Assembly: GCA_022425325.1 (NCBI GenBank) | Contig: JAKMFW010000008.1 | Coordinates: forward strand, 1-41,994 | DNA from: Acidimicrobiales bacterium | GTDB taxonomy: Bacteria; Actinomycetota; Acidimicrobiia; Acidimicrobiales; Aldehydirespiratoraceae | Reading direction: 5' to 3' | DNA: 41,994 bases | Part shown: piece by piece, positions 16,412 to 23,852 of the stretch | Layout of the letters: every line of letters begins with the position of its first letter | Position numbering within the stretch: position 1 is the stretch's first letter | Notes under the pieces: generated by a model | Told to the model about the DNA's origin: nothing | Database searches by the model: none | Seen by the model: only the letters and a program-made list of their open reading frames with translations | Position numbers and translations under genes: made by a program

Positions 16412-16470
16412 GTCCATCAATCTTCAGTACCGGTGAGACGTTCACATTCAGCAGTGAGGCGTCGATGTTC

Positions 16471-16476
16471 TAGAGT
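16471..16476 (+). promoter_or_regulatory. -10 element (TAGAGT) of the ferredoxin operon
   Basis: TAGAGT lies 48 nt before ATG 16525, giving a leader of about 40 nt that contains the GGGAGG ribosome binding site. No clear -35 hexamer is seen. Confidence 0.35.
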
Positions 16477-16524
16477 CACGATTGCACATCGGCGCCGAGC
16501 GCCCGACCGTCCGGGAGGACACCC

Positions 16525-16716
16525 ATGAAGATCGTGGTCGATTTCGATCTCTGCGAGAGCAACGCAGTCTGCATGCAGATCGCACCCGACGTGTTCGAGG
16601 TCCGCGACGACGACTTCCTCTACCTGCTCAACGAGAACCCCGACGAGAGCGATCGTGAGCGGATGGAGGAGTGCGCCCAGCGCTGCCCGAAGCAGGCGAT
16701 CTTGATCGAAGACTGA
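16525..16716 (+). CDS. 3Fe-4S ferredoxin, CYP-associated type
   Basis: A 63-residue acidic ferredoxin. The cluster ligands are Cys10 and Cys16 in CESNAVC (C-x5-C) and the Cys of CP in CAQRCPKQ. The middle position of the motif, which is often Cys or His, is occupied by Asn, as in the ferredoxin next to mycobacterial CYP51. Proteins of this type pass single electrons to cytochrome P450 monooxygenases. The reductase that would reduce it follows after 9 nt. No P450 gene is present in this window, so the partner must be elsewhere. A strong GGGAGG precedes the ATG. Confidence 0.9.
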   Translation: MKIVVDFDLCESNAVCMQIAPDVFEVRDDDFLYLLNENPDESDRERMEECAQRCPKQAILIED

Positions 16717-16725
16717 TCGAGCCGG

Positions 16726-17928
16726 ATGGCTGCACAATCGATCCACATCGTCGGCGCGTCGCTCGCCGGCGTCCGCGCGGCCGAGGCGCTGCGGCGCCGC
16801 GAGTTCGACGGCCGCATCGTGTTGATCGGCGATGAGCCCCACCGGCCCTACGACCGTCCACCCCTGTCGAAGCAGGTGCTCGCCGGCGATTGGGACGCCG
16901 ACCGCATCGAGCTGACGAAACCCGAGAAGTTCGCCGCGCTCGATCTCGAGCTGCGGCTCGGTGTTCGAGCCACGGGATTCGATCTCGCCACCCGAACCCT
17001 CTCGACGTCTGACGGTGACGACATCGTCGACGCGATGGTGATCGCCACCGGCGCCCGCTGCCGCACCCTGCCCGGTACCGACGACATGGCGGGCGTGCAT
17101 GTCCTTCGAACCCTCGATCACACGCTCGCACTGCGGGCAGAGCTCGACGCCGGTCCGTCGCGAGTCGCGGTTGTCGGTGCAGGCTTCATCGGCGCAGAGG
17201 TCGCCGCCACCTGTCGGGGGCGTGGTCTCGACGTCACCATGATCGATCCCATGCCTACGCCGCTCGGTCGAGTCCTGGGGGAGGAGATCGGTTCGCTGAT
17301 GGCCGATGTCCATCTCGAGCATGGCGTCGACCTTCGCACCGGCGTCGGTGTCGATCGGCTCGAGGCCGAGGGTGGCCATGTCACTCGTGTTGTGCTCTCC
17401 GACGGCGCGGTCGTCGAGGCCGACGTCGTCGTGATCGGCATCGGAGTCATCCCCAACACCGAGTGGCTCGAGGGATCGGGCCTCACCATCGACAACGGTG
17501 TCGTCTGCGATGCGACGATGCTGGCGGCTCCCGGCATCACAGCCGCAGGCGATGTGGCCCGTTGGCCCAATGGCCGCTTCGACGAGGTGATGCGCATCGA
17601 GCACTGGGACAACGCGATCGAACAGGGCGTCCACGCTGCCGAGCGACTGCTGGTCGACGATGCCGACGCGCTGCCGTTCGAACCAGTTCCGTGGTTCTGG
17701 TCCGATCAATACGACCGCAAGTTGCAGATGGCAGGCCGGATCGGCCCGGCGGACGACATCCATCTCGCCACCGGTTCGTTCGAGGAGCGACGTTTTGCCC
17801 AGCTTCACGGTCGCGACGGGCGACTGGTCGGTGTGCTCGGCCTCAACCGGCCCCGTCACGTCATGCAGTACAAGACCATGATCCAGAACGGCGCGTCGTT
17901 CGAGGACGCGGTCGCCGCCGAGATCTAA
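16726..17928 (+). CDS. NAD(P)H-dependent ferredoxin reductase (FAD)
   Basis: A 400-residue member of the putidaredoxin reductase/BphA4 group of FAD-linked reductases. The FAD-binding IVGASLAGVRAAEAL is at about residues 8-22, followed by the RPYDRPPLSKQVLAG segment characteristic of the group. The NAD(P) site VVGAGFIGAEVAA is at about 147-159, the second FAD contact TAAGDVARW at about 272-280, and the dimerisation/reductase C-domain contains PVPWFWSDQYDRKLQMAG. It presumably moves electrons from NADH to the ferredoxin immediately upstream. YhhN begins 3 nt after its stop. Confidence 0.93.
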   Translation: MAAQSIHIVGASLAGVRAAEALRRREFDGRIVLIGDEPHRPYDRPPLSKQVLAGDWDADRIELTKPEKFAALDLELRLGVRATGFDLATRTLSTSDGDDIVDAMVIATGARCRTLPGTDDMAGVHVLRTLDHTLALRAELDAGPSRVAVVGAGFIGAEVAATCRGRGLDVTMIDPMPTPLGRVLGEEIGSLMADVHLEHGVDLRTGVGVDRLEAEGGHVTRVVLSDGAVVEADVVVIGIGVIPNTEWLEGSGLTIDNGVVCDATMLAAPGITAAGDVARWPNGRFDEVMRIEHWDNAIEQGVHAAERLLVDDADALPFEPVPWFWSDQYDRKLQMAGRIGPADDIHLATGSFEERRFAQLHGRDGRLVGVLGLNRPRHVMQYKTMIQNGASFEDAVAAEI

Positions 17929-17931
17929 CCG

Positions 17932-18570
17932 GTGGGCACCACGGCAACGGTGCTCGTCGCCTTGGCCGGTGTCGCTGCGCTCGTCGACTGGTGGGGCGTG
18001 GCCAGGGGACGTCTCGGTGTCGAGTTCATCGCCAAGCCCCTCGTCGTCATCGGCCTGATCGGTGCGGCGCTGGCCGTGGACACCGGCGACGGTGTGGTGC
18101 GAGGGCTCGTCGTCGCCGCGCTCGGTGCGTCACTGGTCGGCGATGTGGTGTTGATGACTCCCGACGCCCGGTTCGAGGCAGGTGTTTTCGCCTTCCTCGT
18201 CGCGCATGTGCTGTACATCACCGCCTTTCTCGAGACCGGCGGACTCGACGTCGGCGCTGGGGTCGCCGCCGCCGTGCTGATCATCGGGATCGGGTTCGGA
18301 GCGGTGCCGCAGATCATTGCCGGGGCCCGGTCACGCGGTCCCGCCATCCAGACGGGGGTGACGGTCTCCCTTGCAGTGATCGCCGTGACGGCGGTGCTGG
18401 CGGCCGCCACGGGGGCGCTGACGGCGATGATCGCCGGGGCACTGCTCCTCACCTCGGATGCCTTGCTGGGATGGAATCGGTTTGTCGAGCGGGCCCCAGG
18501 TGGGAGGGTCCTCGTGCACGTCACCAATCACGCCGCTCAGCTCGGATTTGTTCTCTGGCTCACCGGCTGA
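17932..18570 (+). CDS. YhhN family membrane protein (lysoplasmalogenase-like)
   Basis: A 212-residue integral membrane protein with about seven to eight hydrophobic segments. Family features are the FIAKPLVVIGLIG segment at about residues 32-44, LGASLVGDVVLM at about 67-78 with the conserved Gly-Asp, FLVAHVLYITAF, and the C-terminal LLLTSDALLGWNRF. Animal relatives (TMEM86) hydrolyse the vinyl ether of lysoplasmalogens; the bacterial substrate is uncertain. It starts with GTG 3 nt after the reductase stop, so it belongs to the same transcription unit. Confidence 0.8.
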   Translation: MGTTATVLVALAGVAALVDWWGVARGRLGVEFIAKPLVVIGLIGAALAVDTGDGVVRGLVVAALGASLVGDVVLMTPDARFEAGVFAFLVAHVLYITAFLETGGLDVGAGVAAAVLIIGIGFGAVPQIIAGARSRGPAIQTGVTVSLAVIAVTAVLAAATGALTAMIAGALLLTSDALLGWNRFVERAPGGRVLVHVTNHAAQLGFVLWLTG

Positions 18571-18629
18571 CTGCGTTCGACATCGTCGTTGCGGTCGAGA
18601 CGCACGTCCGCATCGGATTTCCCCGCCGC

Positions 18630-18635
18630 TATCCT
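18630..18635 (+). promoter_or_regulatory. -10 element (TATCCT) of rpsO
   Basis: TATCCT is the best -10 match in the 154-nt gap before rpsO and would place the transcription start at about 18642, giving a leader of about 80 nt. Confidence 0.4.
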
Positions 18636-18642
18636 AAAGATG

Positions 18643-18656
18643 TCCCGAAATCGGGA
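18643..18656. repeat. 14-bp palindrome TCCCGA-AA-TCGGGA in the rpsO leader
   Basis: Perfect 6-bp arms with an AA centre, beginning about where transcription from the TATCCT element would start. It could be an operator over the start site or a hairpin at the very 5' end of the rpsO message. Confidence 0.45.
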
Positions 18657-18724
18657 ACCGCTGCCCCGTACGCACTGCGGCGTGGGCGGCCGGGTACGAC
18701 ACCCAACGAAAGACACGATTTCAC

Positions 18725-19006
18725 ATGGCTACCAATCTGCGCCCGAAGTCTGAGACCATCGCCGATATGGCGAAGGCGTTCGAACTCAGCGAGAACGACA
18801 CCGGATCTCCCGAGATCCAGATCGCGCTTCTCTCTGAGCGCATCAACCACCTCACCGAGCATCTGAAGACCCACAAGAAGGATCATCACAGCCGGCGAGG
18901 CCTGCTGATGCTCGTCGGTCGGCGCCGTCGTCTCCTCGACTATGTCAAGGACAACGACATCGAGCGGTACCGTGCGGTGATCGCACACCTCGGTCTGCGA
19001 CGCTGA
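18725..19006 (+). CDS. rpsO: 30S ribosomal protein S15
   Basis: A 93-residue S15 that binds the 16S rRNA central domain. Family residues include [22 protein letters not shown] at about residues 27-48, [22 protein letters not shown] at about 55-76 and the C-terminal HLGLRR. A strong hairpin terminator follows 10 nt after the stop, before pnp, so read-through into pnp is likely limited. In other bacteria S15 represses its own translation by binding its leader; the 80-nt leader here could serve that purpose, but I see no proof of it. Confidence 0.96.
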   Translation: MATNLRPKSETIADMAKAFELSENDTGSPEIQIALLSERINHLTEHLKTHKKDHHSRRGLLMLVGRRRRLLDYVKDNDIERYRAVIAHLGLRR

Positions 19007-19015
19007 AATGATGTT

Positions 19016-19042
19016 GGGGCGGTCCTCCTGGGCCGCCCTTTC
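19016..19042 (+). terminator. Intrinsic terminator after rpsO
   Basis: Stem 19017-19025 pairs with 19030-19038 (GGGCGGTCC with GGGCCGCCC, nine pairs including one G-U) around a TCCT loop, followed by TTTC. It lies 10 nt beyond the rpsO stop. Confidence 0.75.
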
Positions 19043-19155
19043 GGTTTCCGCCGGGACGTGCCCGGCGAAAGCCCGACGAATCCCAGTAGCAGGAATGTCC
19101 TGCGAACAAACCGAACACATGGCAGTTGGTGCTAGTCGTGAGTTTCTGATCTCGT

Positions 19156-19196
19156 AACCCCGCTGAGGGTGGGGGTTCCGGGCCAAACGGGTCCGG
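19156..19196 (+). promoter_or_regulatory. Twin hairpins in the pnp leader
   Basis: AACCCC (19156-19161) pairs with GGGGTT (19172-19177). Immediately after, CCGGGCC (19178-19184) pairs with GGTCCGG (19190-19196) with one G-U pair. Together they form two adjacent stems about 65 nt before the pnp ATG. In enterobacteria a leader stem cut by RNase III controls pnp; a similar role here is inference. Confidence 0.4.
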
Positions 19197-19260
19197 TGAA
19201 GGTCAGAGGTTCTCGACTGGGAACTGGCAGTCGTGTGTTCGTCTCAAGGAAAGACAACAC

Positions 19261-21636
19261 ATGACCGAAACTACTTCCGTCACCGGCGCGTTCACGCGCG
19301 GCGAGGGCAAGGACGCCACCTTCGAGGTCGGCAAGTTCGCGCCGCTCGCCGGCGGTTCAATCACCGCTCGGATGGGCGACACCGTCGTCCTCGTCACCGC
19401 CACCGGCGCCAAGTCAGCCCGTCCCGGCGCCGACTTTTTCCCGCTCACTGTCGATATCGAAGAGCGCATGTACGCCGCGGGCAAGATTCCCGGCTCGTTC
19501 TTCCGTCGCGAGGCTCGGGCCGGCGAGCAGGCGATCCTGACCTGTCGTCTCATTGACCGTCCGCTGCGTCCGGCCTTCCCCGACGGGTACCGCAACGAGG
19601 TTCACGTCGTCGGCACCGTGCTCGGCGCGGATCAGGAGAACCCCTACGACGTGCTCGCCCTCAACGCAGCGTCGCTCGCCCTGAGCCTGTCGCCCGTCCC
19701 GTTCGATGGCCCTATCGGCGCGGTTCGTATGAGCTGGTCGCCTGAAGGTGAATGGATCCCCTTCCCGACCTACGAAGAGTCCGACGAGTCGGCCTTCGAG
19801 ATGGTCGTAGCCGGTCGGATGGCCGACGACGATGTCGCCGTGATGATGGTCGAGGCTGGTGGTACCGGAAACTCGTGGAACCTCTACGAGAACGGCACAC
19901 CGAAGGTCGACGAGGACGTCCTCGCCGGTGGCCTGGAGGCCTGCAAGGTCTGGATCCGCGAGATGATTGAGCTGCAGCAGCAGGCGATCGACGCGGCGGG
20001 CCCCATCGAGAAGATGAACCCACCCGTGGTCACCGACTACAGCGACGAGATCCTCGCCGCCGTGCAGTCAGCTGCCACCGACCGCATTGCCGAGACCCAA
20101 AAGATCGCTGACAAGACGACTCGCCAGGACACCGAGTCTGAGCTGAGTGCTGCGGTTGTGGCTGAACTCCAAGGCCAGTTCGCCGACACCGAAGACGCCG
20201 AGAAGCAGATCAAGAACGCGATCCGCTCGGTAACCAAGGCCGTCGTCCGTAAGCGCATTGTTGAAGAGGGCATCCGTATCGACGGTCGCAAGGCCAACGA
20301 GCTGCGTCACGTGTCGAGTGAGGTTGGTGTCATTCCGACCGCGCACGGCTCGGGCCTCTTCCAGCGTGGTGAAACCCAGGTTCTGAACTTCACGACACTC
20401 GGCATGGGCCGCAGCGACATGATGATCGACGACCTGTCGCCGCTCGAGAAGAAGCGCTACTTCCATCACTACAACTTCCCACCGTTCTCAACCGGTGAGA
20501 CCGGCTTTATGCGCGGTCCGAAGCGTCGCGAGATTGGCCACGGTGCCCTCGCCGAGCGTGCGGTGTTCCCGGTTGTCCCGAGCTTCGAAGAGTGGCCCTA
20601 CACCGTCCGTACCGTCTCCGAGGTCATGGCCTCGAACGGTTCCTCGTCGATGGGTTCGGTCTGTGGCTCAACTCTTTCGCTAATGGACGCTGGTGTGCCG
20701 ATCAAGGCGCCCGTTGCAGGTATCGCCATGGGCCTCGTGCACGCCGAAGGCGAGTACGTCACCCTCACCGACATCCTCGGGGCCGAGGATGCGTTCGGCG
20801 ACATGGACTTCAAGGTCGCCGGTACCACCGACTTCGTCACGGCTCTTCAGCTTGATACGAAGATCTCTGGTATCCCAGCCAACGTCCTCGCTAGCGCTCT
20901 GGCGCAGGCCAAGGAAGCCCGCCTTGACATCCTCGACGTGATGGCCGAGGCCATCGCCGAGCCTCGTCCCGAGGTCCGAGACACCGCCCCAAAGATCGAG
21001 AGCTTTGAGATCCCGATCGACAAGATCGGTGAGGTCATCGGCCCGAAGGGCAAGGTCATCAACACCATCCAACAAGAGACCGGAGCGGATATCTCTGTCG
21101 ACGACGACGGCATGGTGGGCATCGTGGCGATTGCGAGCACCGACAACGCGAAGGTCGCTGAGGCCAAGCGTCAGATCGAGCTGATCCTCGATCCGCCGAC
21201 CGCCGAGGTCGGGGCCGAGTACGCCGGCCGTGTCGTGAACATCACCAAGTTCGGCGCGTTCGTGAACATCCTTCCCGGCCGCGACGGCCTGCTGCACATC
21301 TCCAAGATCGGTGGCAGCAAGCGCATCGACAAGGTCGAGGACGTACTCGAGCTCGGTCAGGAAGTCCAGGTCGTGGTCGAAGACGTCGACCCGAACGGCA
21401 AGATCTCGCTCAAGCCGCTCGGTGCCGGTCCGGAGGCCACCGGTGGCGATGCCGCCGAAGCGTCCGACGACGCCCCCGCTGAAGCTTCCGGTGACCGTGA
21501 GTCGGTCTCGTTCGAGTCCGCCTTTGACTCCGACCTCGCTGACGAGTTCGGTGATCTCGGTCCCGAGGCCCAGCGTCGCTCCGGCGGTGATGGTGGTGGC
21601 CGTGGCCGCGGCCGTGGTGGTCGCGGTCGCCGGTGA
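19261..21636 (+). CDS. pnp: Polyribonucleotide nucleotidyltransferase (PNPase)
   Basis: A 791-residue phosphorolytic 3'-5' exoribonuclease of the RNA degradosome. Two RNase PH-like domains occupy about residues 8-230 and 320-560; the second carries FQRGETQVLNF and the active-site region SNGSSSMGSVCG. A KH domain is at about 580-640 (KIGEVIGPKGKVINTI) and an S1 domain at about 650-720 (GAEYAGRVVNITKFGAF). The last 70 residues are an acidic linker and a Gly/Arg-rich RGG-type tail. Length is slightly above the usual 700-760 because of this tail. A long leader with two hairpins precedes ATG 19261. The stop overlaps the M16 peptidase start. Confidence 0.97.
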   Translation: MTETTSVTGAFTRGEGKDATFEVGKFAPLAGGSITARMGDTVVLVTATGAKSARPGADFFPLTVDIEERMYAAGKIPGSFFRREARAGEQAILTCRLIDRPLRPAFPDGYRNEVHVVGTVLGADQENPYDVLALNAASLALSLSPVPFDGPIGAVRMSWSPEGEWIPFPTYEESDESAFEMVVAGRMADDDVAVMMVEAGGTGNSWNLYENGTPKVDEDVLAGGLEACKVWIREMIELQQQAIDAAGPIEKMNPPVVTDYSDEILAAVQSAATDRIAETQKIADKTTRQDTESELSAAVVAELQGQFADTEDAEKQIKNAIRSVTKAVVRKRIVEEGIRIDGRKANELRHVSSEVGVIPTAHGSGLFQRGETQVLNFTTLGMGRSDMMIDDLSPLEKKRYFHHYNFPPFSTGETGFMRGPKRREIGHGALAERAVFPVVPSFEEWPYTVRTVSEVMASNGSSSMGSVCGSTLSLMDAGVPIKAPVAGIAMGLVHAEGEYVTLTDILGAEDAFGDMDFKVAGTTDFVTALQLDTKISGIPANVLASALAQAKEARLDILDVMAEAIAEPRPEVRDTAPKIESFEIPIDKIGEVIGPKGKVINTIQQETGADISVDDDGMVGIVAIASTDNAKVAEAKRQIELILDPPTAEVGAEYAGRVVNITKFGAFVNILPGRDGLLHISKIGGSKRIDKVEDVLELGQEVQVVVEDVDPNGKISLKPLGAGPEATGGDAAEASDDAPAEASGDRESVSFESAFDSDLADEFGDLGPEAQRRSGGDGGGRGRGRGGRGRR

Positions 21637-22901
21637 CGGTCGGCCAAACGGGAGGACTCGCAACGTCGTCTGAGGACGACACTGCGATCCGAATCTCTCG
21701 ACTCGACGGCGGCCTTCGGGTCGTCACCGAGTCCATGCCCCGGTCGCGATCCGTCGCGGTCGGGGCATGGATCGGAGTCGGCAACCGCGACGAACCCGCC
21801 GAGTTGGCGGGCGTCTCGCACTTCCTCGAACACCTGCTGTTCAAGGGGTCGTCGACCCGATCCGCACAGGACATCGCTCAGGGCATCGATGCCGTGGGCG
21901 GTGATCTCAACGCGTTCACGTCGAAGGAGTACACCGCGTTCCACGCCCGGGTTCCTGCCTGGGAACTCGACTTCGGCCTCGACACCCTGCTCGACGTTCT
22001 CGTCGATCCGGGGTTCACCGAGACCGAACTCGACGCCGAACGTCAGGTGATTCTCGAAGAGCTCGCATGGAGCACCGATACGCCCGACGATGTCGTCCAC
22101 GGCGTCCTCGCCGAGAGCTTGTTCCCGGGCCACCCGCTCGGTTGGGAGGTGCTCGGCACCGCCGACACCGTGCAGGCGATCGACGCTGCGCAGGTTCGGG
22201 CGTTCCACGAACGCTGGTACCGGCGGTCGAACATGGTGATCGCCGTGGTCGGCCCGGTCGACCACGACGAGATCGTCGCCCGGGTCGATACCGCACTCGC
22301 CGTCGTCGGCGAGGGTGAGCGCCCGGTTCGGGCAGCACCGCCGCCCGAGATCGTGCCTGAGGTCGTCACGCCGCGTTCGATCGAGCAGATGCACCTCGCC
22401 CAGGGATGGCGCACCGGTGGCCTGCACAGCCCTGATCGGTATGCGCTCGCCGTGGCCACCCAAGTGTTGGGTGGTGGCTGGTCGAGTCGCCTGTTCCAAG
22501 AGGTTCGCGAGAAGCGGGGCCTGAGCTACAGCGTCTTCGCCTCGGTCGGCTCGTTCGCCGACAGCGGCATGATGTCGGTCTACGCCGCCACGGCGCCCGA
22601 ACGTCTCACGGAACTGCGAACCGTGATCGATGCCCAACTCCACGATCTCGCCACCAATGGCCCGGGCCAGCGAGAACTCGACGTGGCACGCGGCGGGTTC
22701 GAGGGCGCCACGGTGCTCGGGCTCGAGGACACCGGCAGCCGGATGGCCCGCCTTGCGACCAATGTCTTGTTCCGCGACCGAGTCGTCGGCGTCGACGAAT
22801 ACCTCGACGCGGTTCGGGAGGTCACGGCTGCGGACGTGCAGCGGGTACTCGCCGAGGTGCTCGATGGGGCACTGGCGGTGAGCATCGTCGGCCCCGGCTG
22901 A
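21633..22901 (+). CDS. M16-family zinc metallopeptidase
   Basis: A 422-residue cytoplasmic peptidase of the M16B (processing-peptidase-like) group. The inverted zinc motif HFLEH gives His63, Glu66 and His67, and the distal glutamate lies in ERQVILEELAWSTDTPDD at about residues 133-150. The C-terminal half has the RxxGxxY-type segment EKRGLSYSVFAS of the family's second domain. No signal peptide is visible. It starts with GTG overlapping the pnp stop by 4 nt. The order rpsO-pnp-M16-dapB is common in Gram-positive bacteria. Its physiological substrate is unknown. Confidence 0.92.
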   Translation: MTVGQTGGLATSSEDDTAIRISRLDGGLRVVTESMPRSRSVAVGAWIGVGNRDEPAELAGVSHFLEHLLFKGSSTRSAQDIAQGIDAVGGDLNAFTSKEYTAFHARVPAWELDFGLDTLLDVLVDPGFTETELDAERQVILEELAWSTDTPDDVVHGVLAESLFPGHPLGWEVLGTADTVQAIDAAQVRAFHERWYRRSNMVIAVVGPVDHDEIVARVDTALAVVGEGERPVRAAPPPEIVPEVVTPRSIEQMHLAQGWRTGGLHSPDRYALAVATQVLGGGWSSRLFQEVREKRGLSYSVFASVGSFADSGMMSVYAATAPERLTELRTVIDAQLHDLATNGPGQRELDVARGGFEGATVLGLEDTGSRMARLATNVLFRDRVVGVDEYLDAVREVTAADVQRVLAEVLDGALAVSIVGPG

Positions 22902-22927
22902 ACTCGGCACAAACAACCCACGGTCGG

Positions 22928-22933
22928 TACCGT
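22928..22933 (+). promoter_or_regulatory. -10 element (TACCGT) before the 119-aa membrane protein
   Basis: TACCGT lies 36 nt upstream of ATG 22970. The implied short leader contains the AGAGGAAG ribosome binding site at about 22956-22963. Confidence 0.35.
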
Positions 22934-22969
22934 CGCGTCACGATCGAACGTCTCGAGAGGAAGTTCTTC

Positions 22970-23329
22970 ATGGCTCGTAACGCCATCCTTGCCGGCGCCA
23001 CCCTGGTGATCGTCGGCATCGTCGTCACCATCGCCTCGGACTCCGAGAGCGTCACCTCACTGATCCCTGCCTTCGTCGGGGCGGTGTTCGTCGGGCTCGG
23101 CCTGCTCGCACGCGCCAAGCCCGATCTCAACCACCACGTGATGCACGCAGCCGCCGGCCTCGCCTTGCTGGGCGTGCTCGGAAGCCTCGGGTCGGCGGTC
23201 GGACGCGGAAGTGTGGGCTGGGCGCTGGTCGCACAGCTCGCCACCGTGGTGATCCTCGGCGGCTTCCTCTACCGAGCGGTGCAGTCGTTCCGGGCGGCTC
23301 GTCTGGCCCGCGAGGCCGGCGCCGCGTGA
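22970..23329 (+). CDS. Hypothetical four-helix membrane protein, 119 aa
   Basis: I do not recognise a family. Four hydrophobic segments can be seen: about residues 5-23 (ILAGATLVIVGIVVTIA), 30-47, 58-78 and 83-103. A short, positively charged C-terminal tail (RAARLAREAG) follows, which would place the C-terminus in the cytoplasm. A good AGAGGAAG ribosome binding site precedes the ATG. It is convergent with the next minus-strand membrane protein gene. Confidence 0.75.
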   Translation: MARNAILAGATLVIVGIVVTIASDSESVTSLIPAFVGAVFVGLGLLARAKPDLNHHVMHAAAGLALLGVLGSLGSAVGRGSVGWALVAQLATVVILGGFLYRAVQSFRAARLAREAGAA

Positions 23330-23333
23330 TGCT

Positions 23334-23351
23334 CCGGGCTCAGATGCCCGG
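23334..23351. terminator. Hairpin between convergent genes
   Basis: CCGGGC (23334-23339) pairs with GCCCGG (23346-23351) around a 6-nt loop, between the convergent stops at 23329 and 23340. The stem is short and no T-run follows, so termination is only possible. Confidence 0.35.
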
Positions 23352-23792
23352 CTTCCAGATCATGATGACGAGCTGCACGACGAACAGCAGCGTCAGCACG
23401 TTGCCGCCCACCTGCAGCTTGCGCTCCGCCGAGGCATCGCCGGCGGCCACACCCTTCTCGCCCGGGCGCACCAGGGCGTGAAGCACGCCGTTCATCGCGA
23501 TCCAGACGATGACGGCAGCAACCAGCCAGCCCTGCCGCACCTTGTAGACCTCGTCGCTCATGCCGGCGACGCCGAACCCGAGCAGGCCCGAGATGATCAG
23601 GGAACTGCCATAGATCCGCATCGTGTTCTCGGCGATGTACCCGAAGACTGCAGGCCGCTCGGTGCCGCCGGCGTTGCGTATCGAGGTCGACAGGACGGGA
23701 TGCGCGATCGCTGGGGCGAACGCCACGAAGCCCGTCAGGACGTGCAGGAGAAGCATGATGTTGTACGGCGTGTCGCCGATCGCTGCGAACAT
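23340..23792 (-). CDS. DUF2269-like integral membrane protein
   Basis: A 150-residue protein with four predicted membrane helices. They begin at about residues 12 (MLLLHVLTGFVAFAPAIAH), 60 (GSSLIISGLLGFGVAG), 85 (GWLVAAVIVWIAMNGVLHALV) and 128 (VLTLLFVVQLVIMIW). The histidines in LLHVLTGF and NGVLHAL resemble those of DUF2269-type proteins; function is unknown. The ATG at 23792 is fixed by TACGGT exactly 7 nt upstream. A much longer open frame in this register continues over dapB and SURF1 but is antisense to them. It is divergent from dapB. Confidence 0.65.
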   Translation of the reverse strand: MFAAIGDTPYNIMLLLHVLTGFVAFAPAIAHPVLSTSIRNAGGTERPAVFGYIAENTMRIYGSSLIISGLLGFGVAGMSDEVYKVRQGWLVAAVIVWIAMNGVLHALVRPGEKGVAAGDASAERKLQVGGNVLTLLFVVQLVIMIWKPGI

Positions 23793-23799
23793 GCCGGGG

Positions 23800-23805
23800 A
23801 CCGTA
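23800..23805 (-). promoter_or_regulatory. -10 element (TACGGT) of the DUF2269-like gene
   Basis: TACGGT on the minus strand ends 7 nt before ATG 23792, with no Shine-Dalgarno sequence. Confidence 0.5.
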
Positions 23806-23813
23806 CTGGATCT

Positions 23814-23830
23814 CGCCACCGACGGTGGCG
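23814..23830. repeat. 17-bp palindrome CGCCACC-GAC-GGTGGCG between divergent promoters
   Basis: Perfect 7-bp arms around GAC. It lies 8 bp upstream of the minus-strand TACGGT and 10 bp upstream of the plus-strand TAACCT, so one bound protein could affect both dapB and the divergent membrane protein gene. Confidence 0.5.
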
Positions 23831-23840
23831 GTCTCGGGCC

Positions 23841-23846
23841 TAACCT
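23841..23846 (+). promoter_or_regulatory. -10 element (TAACCT) of dapB
   Basis: TAACCT ends 6 nt before ATG 23853 with no ribosome binding site, consistent with a leaderless dapB message. Confidence 0.5.
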
Positions 23847-23852
23847 GCAGAC

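Larger units (their letters stand above)
16308..16524. other. Divergent regulatory region between alcohol dehydrogenase and ferredoxin
   Basis: With the doubtful small frame at 16191-16307 this makes a 336-nt stretch without an established gene. It holds the palindrome at 16398-16411, a loose ACCGGT half-site copy at 16429-16434, a -10-like TAGAGT at 16471-16476 and a GGGAGG ribosome binding site shortly before ATG 16525. Nothing else is recognised. Confidence 0.5.

Noticed and set aside
16308-16445. Upstream extension of the small frame before the alcohol dehydrogenase
   Set aside because: Codon use changes and the candidate operator falls inside it; only the last 38 codons were kept, with low confidence.
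16417-17859. 480-codon minus-strand open frame opposite the ferredoxin reductase
   Set aside because: The plus strand encodes a complete, well-motifed reductase; the opposite frame has no recognisable features.
21590-21632. GGTGGTGGCCGT-like repeats at the pnp 3' end as a mobile or CRISPR repeat
   Set aside because: They encode the Gly/Arg-rich tail of PNPase and have no spacers.
21357-22916. 519-codon minus-strand open frame opposite pnp and the M16 peptidase
   Set aside because: Both plus-strand genes are unmistakable; the frame is explained by codon bias.
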